Shown here: positions 1-5,710 of the stretch, in pieces
Layout: the number at the start of each line of letters is the position of its first letter
Position numbering within the stretch: the stretch's first letter is position 1
DNA from: Puniceicoccales bacterium
GTDB taxonomy: Bacteria > Verrucomicrobiota > Verrucomicrobiia > Opitutales > JAIRLG01
Assembly: GCA_031278595.1 (NCBI GenBank)
Contig: JAITKE010000067.1
Span: 1-7,734, forward strand
DNA: 7,734 nucleotides
Direction of reading: 5' to 3'
Notes under the pieces: model-generated
What the model was told of the DNA's origin: nothing
Seen by the model: only the letters and a program-made list of their open reading frames with translations
Database searches by the model: none
Position numbers and translations under genes: made by a program

Positions 1-6
1 AATCGC

Positions 7-48
7 CCCTCCTCAGCCCACCACCAGATTGAGGAGTTTCTGGGGGAC
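7..48 (-). repeat. Distal copy (A) of the leuS 3' end, 42-bp direct repeat
   Basis: These 42 bp match 1243-1284, the end of the leuS coding region, at every position except one (14 versus 1250). Read on the minus strand the copy encodes V-P-Q-K-L-L-N-L-V-V-G followed by TGA, the point where leucyl-tRNA synthetases such as that of E. coli normally end. The repeat extends about 6 bp past the stop and then diverges. Sequence beyond its other edge (49-65) is not recognisable leuS, so only the last 11 codons and a few flanking bases are duplicated. The copy lies 17 bp beyond the stop of the 66-1145 gene and forms the far boundary of the inserted block. Confidence 0.93.
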
Positions 49-65
49 GCTAAGACATGAGCCTC

Positions 66-1145
66 TCACCACTTCTCCATATCCGACCTCAGCGTCTGGA
101 TTAGAGGCGTCTCCTTTTCAACCTTGTACTTTTCCCTCTCATTCAGGAATCTTTCGGCATGCTTGGGCCGGATCTCATTGAACTTCTCGCGAAATTCCGG
201 AAAACATCCTTTCTCTACTACTTTTTCTTTCCAGACCTTTTTCCCTTCCTCTTCCGATTCATACAGAGATACCGTGTCTATCCACAGGATAGAACACATA
301 TCTTCTAAAATATAGGCCAATCCGCATCTCTTTTCATGATCGTAATTGTCATAAACGGTGTCAAATATTTCGAAAAGCGCCTCCATAACCTGCTTCTTGG
401 CATAACGACGAAATATTGCCTGTAGAAGTGATTCATCCAACATTCCGCATCCTTCAATCTTCTTTGTCAAGACCCACACCAAGCCGCGAAGTACCTCCAC
501 ATCTCGGCTTTCCGTCAGCTCATACATTACCCTATTCGCATAAACATCCTCTTCTTCCGCAGTTTCGTCGTAATCAAAATACGCCAAGAATTTCTCCAGT
601 TTTTCCCTGTATTCCTCCTTCACGTTCCATTGCTTCCTTACCCTAGTTGCGTTCTGATCTCCCAGACCTTTAGAGTGACTCGCTGTATTATAATTATGTT
701 CTTTCCTCATCCAGATAGCAGGGCCCTCTGTTAAATCTAGCCTACCGGCAGCATCACAAACGGCCTTGCAGGGAAAATTATGTATCTCGAAGCCCGGAGG
801 TATTTGTAGTTTCTTTAAATCTCCGTAAAGCCCGCCTTTAGGGTATCCTTCCGGAAATCCATCGTACACATCATTCGAGCCCTCTTCGAGAGACTCAGCT
901 TCATCATCGTCTTTGAGGAGGTTTTCGAGGAAGTCTTCGTCTTCGGAGAAATCTTCATCTCCGGTTTCTTGCATTGGCATATAGGTTATTCCTTCGGGTT
1001 CTTGCATGTTCCCTTCATATCCCATTTCTTCACGCAACGGAACAATAATCCTCACCGCGGCTACTATCCCCAGCGTTACCGCCACCACGATTTCCACCTT
1101 CTTTATGAAGCTCATGCGCCTCACCACTTCTTCCCATCCTTTCAC
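66..1145 (-). CDS. Hypothetical membrane-anchored protein with acidic linker, foreign-looking
   Basis: I do not recognise this 359-residue protein. The start used is GTG at 1145; an in-frame ATG at 1115 (residue 11) is an alternative. Residues 9-16 are basic (R-R-M-S-F-I-K-K) and residues 17-37 form one hydrophobic segment, which by the positive-inside rule suggests an N-in, C-out anchor. Residues about 60-95 are very rich in Asp and Glu. The rest, from about residue 170, is charged and probably helical, with several aromatic and Cys residues but no catalytic motif I can name. Base composition is visibly lower in GC than leuS, and codons such as ATA and TAT are common, which suggests transfer. 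The GTG overlaps the stop of a 17-codon ORF (GTGA), so translation is probably coupled, or the two were once one frame. It lies between two copies of the leuS 3' end. Coding status is likely; function is unknown. Confidence 0.75.
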   Translation of the reverse strand: MKGWEEVVRRMSFIKKVEIVVAVTLGIVAAVRIIVPLREEMGYEGNMQEPEGITYMPMQETGDEDFSEDEDFLENLLKDDDEAESLEEGSNDVYDGFPEGYPKGGLYGDLKKLQIPPGFEIHNFPCKAVCDAAGRLDLTEGPAIWMRKEHNYNTASHSKGLGDQNATRVRKQWNVKEEYREKLEKFLAYFDYDETAEEEDVYANRVMYELTESRDVEVLRGLVWVLTKKIEGCGMLDESLLQAIFRRYAKKQVMEALFEIFDTVYDNYDHEKRCGLAYILEDMCSILWIDTVSLYESEEEGKKVWKEKVVEKGCFPEFREKFNEIRPKHAERFLNEREKYKVEKETPLIQTLRSDMEKW

Positions 1146-1195
1146 AGTGCTTCAATCACGGGCTTCTCTTCTTCATTTTTATATTCCGGTTTCAT
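1142..1195 (-). CDS. 17-codon ORF upstream of and overlapping the unknown gene
   Basis: This ORF encodes MKPEYKNEEEKPVIEAL and starts at an ATG 7 nt after a near-perfect Shine-Dalgarno (AAAGGAGG, 1203-1210). Its TGA overlaps the GTG start of the 359-residue gene. That gene has no good ribosome site of its own, so this ORF may be a leader that couples translation. Alternatively it is the true N-terminus of the larger protein, separated by a one-base frameshift near 1143-1147: joined, the charged N-terminus would run into K-G-W-E-E-V-V-R-R and then the membrane segment, which looks natural. The sequence alone cannot decide between a real leader, a frameshift mutation and a sequencing error. Confidence 0.5.
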   Translation of the reverse strand: MKPEYKNEEEKPVIEAL

Positions 1196-1202
1196 AGTGT
1201 TT

Positions 1203-1210
1203 CCTCCTTT
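1203..1210 (-). promoter_or_regulatory. Strong Shine-Dalgarno of the 17-codon ORF
   Basis: On the minus strand this reads AAAGGAGG, with 7 nt to the ATG at 1195. Its first A is the last base of the leuS stop codon (TGA, 1212-1210), so ribosomes finishing the extended leuS frame arrive directly on this site. This is the best ribosome-binding site on the minus strand of the window. Confidence 0.8.
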
Positions 1211-3837
1211 CATATGACCAGGTGAGGGACCTCTTTCCAGCTCCCTCCTAAGCCCACCACCAGATTGAGGAGTTTCTGGGGGACCCAGATGACGCGGCGG
1301 ATTGTCTTCTGGTCGAGGTAGGGGCGCAGCTTTTCTCGGGCCAGAGCGGCTTCCAGGGCCTCTTCCTGGCTGCAGTTCAGGGGCAACTCCAACTCGTCTC
1401 GCGGCTTGCCGTTGACCATGAGGACGATGCGGCAGCGCTCGGCGACGAGGAATTGCGGGTCGAAGCGGGGCCACGGGGCCTTGGTGATGCTGAAGGGCTC
1501 CCCCAGGCGGACCCAGAGCTCTTCGGCGATGTGGGGTGCGAAGGGGGCCAGGAGCTGGAGGAAGGCCTTGGCCGAATGCCGGCTGAGGGAGGAGGGACTG
1601 GCCCCGTTGACGAAGATCATCATCTGGGAGATGGCCGTGTTGAAGCGCAGCTGCTCGATGTCCTCCGTCACCTTGCGGATCGTCTCGTGGAGCCGGGGAA
1701 GCAGGGTCTCCTCGTCCCTTTCGGCCCAATCCTGCCCAGTTCCGTCGTCCCGAACGAAGAGCCGCCAGACCTTTTTCAAAAAACGGAAGCAGCCCTCGAT
1801 GCCCTGGGTATTCCAGGGCTTCATCGCGTCCAGCGGGCCGAGAAACATCTCGTAGAGCCGCAGCGTATCGGCCCCATGGCTTCGGATGAGCTCGTCCGGA
1901 TTGACCACATTGCCGCGGCTCTTGGACATTTTGCCGCCGTCTTCGCCGAGGATAATGCCCTGATGAAAGAGACGGGGATAGGGCTCGGGTCGGTCGACGG
2001 CGCCGATGTCAAAGAGAAAATACTGCCAGAATCGGGCATAGAGGAGGTGCAGCACGGCGTGCTCCGCCCCGCCGATGTAGAAATCCGGGCTGCCCCAGTA
2101 GTGCAGGCTTTCGGGATCGACCGGTGCCTGGGAAGCCTGCGGGCTGAGGTAGCGCAGGTGATACCAGCAGGAACCGGCCCACTGGGGCATCGTATGGGTC
2201 TCTCTTCGGGCAAAGACCCAGTCCTCGCCTAGAGGGGTGCCCTGGCTCCGGGACCGAATCTCCCCCGTCCGGAGCTGGACCAGGATTATGCAGAAGTCCT
2301 CGGCCCGACTCAACGGACTTTCGCCCCTGTCCGAGGGCTGGTAGGACGCCACCGCCGGCAGCCGGAGCGGCAATTCCTTCGGGCTCAGGGGGATGGCGAC
2401 CCAGCGGGTGTCTCCTTCCTGATGGGCAATGGCCTCGGGCGGCAGAAATTCCCGGAAGTAGAAATCGGGCAATTTCAGGGCCCGCTCGTAGTCCTCCTGA
2501 CGGATCCAGAAGAGGGGGATCGGCTCGCCCCAGTAGCGCTGGCGGGAGAAGAGCCAGTCGCGCAACCTGTACTGCACGCAGGCCCTGCCGCAGCCCCGAG
2601 CTTCCAGCTCTTCCGCGATTTTCCGCCGCGCCTGCGCCGAATCCAGGCCGTCGAAGGCTTCGGAGTGAAAGACCAGACCATCGTCGCAGAAGGGGAGTTC
2701 ACCGGCCGTCTCAGTTCCCCCTTGAACGGGCCGGATGACGGGAAAAATGGCCAGTCCGAATTTTTGGGCGAAGGCGAAGTCCCGCTCGTCGTGGGCCGGA
2801 ACCGCCATGACGGCGCCGGTGCCGTAGCTCCCGAGGACGTAGTCCGCGACCCAGATGGGAATGCTCTTTCCCGTCAGGGGATGGAGGGCCTGGGCCCCGC
2901 TGAACACACCGGTTTTTTCCCGAGCCGGGCCGCTGCGCTCCAGATCGCTCTTCCGCCGGGCCCGCTCGATGTAGTCCTCCACCGCTCCGCGCTGGGCCGC
3001 ACTTACGAGGGTCGGCAGCAGCGGATGTTCCGGCGCCAGGACCAGGTAAGTCACCCCGTAAATCGTGTCGCAGCGGGTCGTGTAGACGGCCAGCGAATCC
3101 TCCCGTCCCTGAATGGCGAAGCGGATCTCTGTCCCCTCCGAACGGCCGATCCAGGCCCGCTGCTGCTGCTTCGTCGACTCCGGCCAATCCAGAGCATCGA
3201 GATTCTCCAAAAGCCGGTCGGCGTAGGCGGTGATGCGCAGGATCCACTGGCGCAGCTTACGCCGCTCCACCGGATGATCCCCGCGCTCGGAACGGCCGTC
3301 GATGACCTCCTCATTGGCCAGCACGGACTTCAGTGCGGGACACCACCAGACCGGCCGCTCCTCCACATAGGCCAGGCCCTGCCTGAAGAGTTGCAGGAAA
3401 ATCCACTGCGTCCAGCGATAGTAGTCCGGATCGGTGGTGTTGATCTCACGCCCCCAGTCGATGGCAAAGCCCAGGCGGCGGATCTGTTCCCGAAAACGCC
3501 CGATGTTCTGGGCGGTATTGAGGGCCGGTGCCTGGCCGGTGAGAAGGGCATGCTGCTCCGCCGGCAAGCCAAAGGCATCCCAACCCATGGGGTGCAGGAC
3601 GTTGTACCCGCAACTCCACTTGTAACGGGCCAGGATGTCGGAGGCGGTATAGCCCTCCGGATGCCCGATGTGCAGACCGGCGCCCGAAGGGTAGGGGAAC
3701 ATGTCGAGGACGTAGTATTTCTCCTTCCCGCCATCGATGGCTTCCGCCGCAAAGGTTTTGTCCTCCAGCCACCGCGCCTGCCAGAAGGCCTCGATTTTCT
3801 GGAAGTCGTAAACCCCGCCGTCGCCGTGCGTCTTCAT
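1210..3837 (-). CDS. leuS: Leucyl-tRNA synthetase with 13-residue C-terminal extension
   Basis: This class I synthetase attaches leucine to tRNA-Leu in the cytoplasm and edits mischarged products. It has 875 residues. The HIGH motif is H56-I-G-H59, following F-P-Y-P-S-G. The CP1 editing domain shows T253-T-R-C-D-T and D350-E-R-D-F. The stretch M550-P-Q-W-A-G-S-C-W leads into the catalytic half. The KMSKS loop is K636-M-S-K-S640, and the anticodon-binding region (F-A-P-H-I-A-E-E-L-W) lies in the C-terminal third. The usual family end V-V-G is at residue 862, close to the 860 residues of E. coli LeuRS; here the stop is replaced by TTA and 13 residues (LGGSWKEVPHLVI) follow before TGA. The ATG at 3837 fits, because Y-D-F-Q-K-I-E begins at residue 10, but no strong Shine-Dalgarno precedes it. 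A gap of 483 bp separates it from the upstream PFK-like gene, so it probably has its own promoter. Confidence 0.97.
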   Translation of the reverse strand: MKTHGDGGVYDFQKIEAFWQARWLEDKTFAAEAIDGGKEKYYVLDMFPYPSGAGLHIGHPEGYTASDILARYKWSCGYNVLHPMGWDAFGLPAEQHALLTGQAPALNTAQNIGRFREQIRRLGFAIDWGREINTTDPDYYRWTQWIFLQLFRQGLAYVEERPVWWCPALKSVLANEEVIDGRSERGDHPVERRKLRQWILRITAYADRLLENLDALDWPESTKQQQRAWIGRSEGTEIRFAIQGREDSLAVYTTRCDTIYGVTYLVLAPEHPLLPTLVSAAQRGAVEDYIERARRKSDLERSGPAREKTGVFSGAQALHPLTGKSIPIWVADYVLGSYGTGAVMAVPAHDERDFAFAQKFGLAIFPVIRPVQGGTETAGELPFCDDGLVFHSEAFDGLDSAQARRKIAEELEARGCGRACVQYRLRDWLFSRQRYWGEPIPLFWIRQEDYERALKLPDFYFREFLPPEAIAHQEGDTRWVAIPLSPKELPLRLPAVASYQPSDRGESPLSRAEDFCIILVQLRTGEIRSRSQGTPLGEDWVFARRETHTMPQWAGSCWYHLRYLSPQASQAPVDPESLHYWGSPDFYIGGAEHAVLHLLYARFWQYFLFDIGAVDRPEPYPRLFHQGIILGEDGGKMSKSRGNVVNPDELIRSHGADTLRLYEMFLGPLDAMKPWNTQGIEGCFRFLKKVWRLFVRDDGTGQDWAERDEETLLPRLHETIRKVTEDIEQLRFNTAISQMMIFVNGASPSSLSRHSAKAFLQLLAPFAPHIAEELWVRLGEPFSITKAPWPRFDPQFLVAERCRIVLMVNGKPRDELELPLNCSQEEALEAALAREKLRPYLDQKTIRRVIWVPQKLLNLVVGLGGSWKEVPHLVI
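1243..1284 (-). repeat. Proximal copy (B) of the leuS 3' end, 42-bp direct repeat
   Basis: This is the copy inside the leuS frame, matching 7-48 with an offset of 1236 bp. The only mismatch falls in the ancestral stop codon: TTA here (1251-1249) against TGA in copy A (15-13). Reading therefore continues past V-V-G for 13 more codons. The two copies bracket the unknown gene and its leader ORF. Confidence 0.93.
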
Positions 3838-3863
3838 GCCGCAAGTCTCTTGTGCGTTTTCAT
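3834..3863 (-). other. Possible 9-codon upstream ORF overlapping the leuS start
   Basis: An ATG at 3863 opens MKTHKRLAA, whose TGA overlaps the leuS ATG (ATGA). The first four residues repeat the leuS start MKTH: the 12-mers at 3852-3863 and 3826-3837 differ at one base. No clear Shine-Dalgarno and no run of leucine codons is present, so attenuation by leucine supply is not supported. It may be a coupling leader or simply the trace of a short duplication. Confidence 0.2.
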
Positions 3864-3940
3864 ACCATAGCTTTCTCTGATTTCATCCCGCCATCGATGG
3901 ATTTTTCATGCTGCAGATCTCTGGTCTCATTCGGTGGATT

Positions 3941-4300
3941 CCATCTTGCTCACAATTCATCTGATAGTTTGTGTCTCCTATCATTCCCTCTTTCCTCCTC
4001 TCTTCCACTTTCTATTTGGCGGCGCTTTCCAAGAGTTTCGTCGTTCCCGATGGGGGCCGGCTTTGCCCGGAGAGGGAAAAGGCCTTCGGCCTTTTCCCTT
4101 CCGGGCGGCCCGCTCCGCGGGCCCGACGCCTCCGGCGTCGAAAGCCGGTCCCCAAAAAACAAGACCCTCCGGCAAATGCCCTTGTTGAGATGAATTTCCC
4201 TAGAGGGTGTCATCAAATCAAGCGACAGCCTTTTCATCTTTATTCCACAATTCATCTGACGGGTCCTGCCTCCTAGGTGTCCTTTTCCTCCTTTGTCTCC
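3941..4300 (-). repeat. Imperfect repeated segment on both sides of the cloverleaf
   Basis: The 14-mer cacaattcatctga occurs at 3951-3964 and 4246-4259. Around it the two regions (about 3941-4000 and 4236-4300) stay loosely alike: each has catctt before it, and ctccta and a tttcctcct tract after it. On the minus strand both copies show a GGAGGAAA-like tract and then ATGAATTGTG. The ORFs that follow are short or run through the palindrome, so I do not call them genes. The copies flank the cloverleaf at 4051-4154 and may be remnants of a duplicated leader region. Apart from the separately listed elements, I see nothing else convincing in the gap 3838-4320. Confidence 0.5.
4051..4154. repeat. 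Cloverleaf palindromic element 1 (104 nt, fully paired)
   Basis: Every base here can be assigned to a stem, a 3-nt loop or one bulge. The outer stem pairs 4051-4064 with 4141-4154 (14 bp, one G-T). Arm 1 pairs 4065-4084 with 4088-4106 (19 bp, one bulged base at 4072, loop TTC). Arm 2 pairs 4107-4113 with 4117-4123 (7 bp, loop TCC). Arm 3 pairs 4124-4130 with 4134-4140 (7 bp, loop TCC). No bases are left unpaired at the four-way junction. An A6 run follows directly at 4154-4159. It lies between the PFK-like stop and leuS, 166 bp past the stop in PFK transcription sense. It could be a structured intergenic repeat, a non-autonomous mobile element or a terminator-like RNA. It is not a tRNA: the loops have 3 nt and tRNA consensus bases are absent. 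Confidence 0.85.
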
Positions 4301-4325
4301 CTTTTATTGGACGACACCCTCTAGG
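4199..4325. repeat. 16-bp inverted repeat pair enclosing the end of the PFK-like gene
   Basis: CCTAGAGGGTGTCATC at 4199-4214 is the reverse complement of 4310-4325, apart from one base that would form a G-U pair in RNA. The 127-bp unit includes the TAG stop of the PFK-like gene (4323-4321). I see no flanking target-site duplication. Possible readings are a MITE-like insertion that supplied the gene's final codons, or a long-range stem in the 3' end of the PFK mRNA. It is a weak terminator candidate, because the loop is about 95 nt and no T-run follows. Confidence 0.7.
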
Positions 4326-5553
4326 ATGAGGGACGTCTGACGGGAATCTGCTTCAGGTAATTGGCGAAGGGCAGGCCCTCCTCGTCCCTCAGCTCGGGAC
4401 TACCCTGGATGAGGGGCAGGGCGTACCTCGAAAAAATGGGCTGGACGTGGCAGGCATCCTCCTCCAACCAGTTCAGGGGAAATGCTTTTTCCGACTGGAT
4501 GACATTCGGCAAGTCCGTGAGGTCATACTTCACACCATAGGAATTCCCCTCTTCCCGCAGGAGCGTCAGCATTTGGCCCGAACGGCCCTCGATGGCCCAC
4601 CGTACCGCCTGACGACCCCCGCCAAAGGCCTCCGCCAAGTCCGTCTGGGAGGCCCAGTGGGCCGCTGTCCCCTGGGTTGCCCCCAGCGCGATGACGCGGA
4701 CGGGCACGTTGAGCTCGGCCTTGATCATGGCCTTCAGGAGGCTGCCGGCGCCGCCTATCGTCGCGGGAAAATCCGCCTTCGAGAGGATGGAATTCCCCTC
4801 GGCATCGACGATGCCCTCGGCCACGACGAGGAGGCAGTGGTTCAAAGACTGCAGAACGGTCTGGACGTCGTTGAGCAGCTGCTCCCGAGAAAAGGCCACC
4901 TCCGGCAGGTAGAGAATGTGGGGGGCGTCCTCCGGATGATTCACCCTCTTGGCCAAAGAGGCACCGGCGGCCAGCCAGCCCGTGTGCCGTCCCGCGACCT
5001 CCACCACCGACACCAGGTGGGGAAGTCCGGAGGAAAGTCCGTCCAGGGCCAGTTCCCGCACCGTCGTGGCGATGTACTTTAGCGCACTGCCGTAGCCCGG
5101 ACAGTGGTCGGTCACGGCGAGGTCGTTGTCGATGCTCTGGGGAAGGCCCATCGTCTGCAGCGGCCAACCCTGTTCCTGGGCATAGCTGTGGAGCTGGAAA
5201 AGCTCCTCCTGAGCCGAGCGATCACCGATGCTGAAGAAGTAGCGGATGCGATGTTTTTTCAAGACCTCCAAAATGCGCGGCCAGTCCTCCGCCTTCGGCA
5301 TCCCCCGCGGCCCGAGGCCGAGAGCCGCGCCAGCCCGCGTTTTCAGGGCCCGGATATTCTGCTGCGATTCGGCGGCCAGATCGATGAAATGTTCCCTTAA
5401 AATTCCAAAAAACCCCCGCAGCCCCCCATAGATCTCCCCGATGCACTCGTGGTCCAGGGCTTCAGCAATGATGCCGCTGAGACTCGCATTACTCGCACAG
5501 GAAGCACTGCCGGACTGTATCACCAACAAATTGCCGCTCGCCATCGTTTCCAT
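4321..5553 (-). CDS. Phosphofructokinase-family protein with altered active-site motifs
   Basis: Family members phosphorylate fructose 6-phosphate with ATP or pyrophosphate. I start it at ATG 5553 (410 residues, M-E-T-M-A-S-G-N-L-L-V-I-Q), because residues upstream in the longer frame do not look like the family and a purine-rich AGAGAGAAG precedes this ATG; M4 is an alternative. Retained are S140-I-D-N-D144 with the catalytic Asp142, T-D-H-C-P-G-Y-G-S from 148, G188-R-H-T-G-W, E246-G, and R286 at the E. coli R243 position. Changed are the phosphate loop (Q13-S-G-S-A-S-C-A-S-N22, where Q-S-G-G-P-T-A-V-I-N is usual), the G-G-N-D-S/G-G-D-G-S motif (G110-D-R-S), the residue before S-I-D-N-D (Gln139, usually Lys in PPi enzymes or Gly in ATP enzymes), and Gly295 where the F6P-binding Arg of Q-R is expected. 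The frame is intact, so it is a paralogue with altered or lost activity rather than a pseudogene. It is divergent from grpE; 157 bp separate the starts. Confidence 0.85.
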   Translation of the reverse strand: METMASGNLLVIQSGSASCASNASLSGIIAEALDHECIGEIYGGLRGFFGILREHFIDLAAESQQNIRALKTRAGAALGLGPRGMPKAEDWPRILEVLKKHRIRYFFSIGDRSAQEELFQLHSYAQEQGWPLQTMGLPQSIDNDLAVTDHCPGYGSALKYIATTVRELALDGLSSGLPHLVSVVEVAGRHTGWLAAGASLAKRVNHPEDAPHILYLPEVAFSREQLLNDVQTVLQSLNHCLLVVAEGIVDAEGNSILSKADFPATIGGAGSLLKAMIKAELNVPVRVIALGATQGTAAHWASQTDLAEAFGGGRQAVRWAIEGRSGQMLTLLREEGNSYGVKYDLTDLPNVIQSEKAFPLNWLEEDACHVQPIFSRYALPLIQGSPELRDEEGLPFANYLKQIPVRRPSS

Positions 5554-5652
5554 ACGCTTCTCTCTTTGTAGATTTTCTGTAAAAGGAAAGCTGCTCTTTT
5601 TAGGAGGCGAAAGCAATCTAAAAACGGGCCGGAGGGGCCTTTGGGGTCGCTG

Positions 5653-5684
5653 AAAATTTCTCCGTGATTTCTGTTTGAAATTTT
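5653..5684. promoter_or_regulatory. Inverted repeat between the divergent PFK-like and grpE genes
   Basis: AAAATTTC at 5653-5660 pairs exactly with GAAATTTT at 5677-5684 across a 16-nt spacer. It lies in the AT-rich part of the 157-bp gap just upstream of grpE, where an operator or promoter is expected. No CIRCE (TTAGCACTC-N9-GAGTGCTAA) is present, so regulation by HrcA at this spot is not supported. AT-rich palindromes of 8 bp can arise by chance, so this remains tentative. Confidence 0.3.
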
Positions 5685-5710
5685 TTCGCGGACTGCTAGA
5701 TGAGAATTCC

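Noticed and set aside
2422..3870. 482-codon open frame antisense to leuS
   Set aside because: It lies opposite a certain leuS gene; its composition (Gly, Pro, Ala, Arg-rich, no motifs) is what a GC-rich antisense frame gives.
3838..3960. T-box or leucine attenuator upstream of leuS
   Set aside because: No T-box consensus, no leucine-codon run and no competing terminator stem could be seen.
4051..4154. tRNA or tmRNA gene suggested by the cloverleaf fold
   Set aside because: Loops are 3 nt, there is no anticodon loop, T-loop consensus or CCA end, and the long arm has 19 bp.
3950..4255. 101-codon ORF across the gap between leuS and the PFK-like gene
   Set aside because: It reads straight through the cloverleaf palindrome, so its residues are a by-product of the repeat; no motif is seen.
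5675..5710. TTG start extending grpE by 12 residues
   Set aside because: No ribosome site precedes it, and the ATG at 5711 gives a normal GrpE length.
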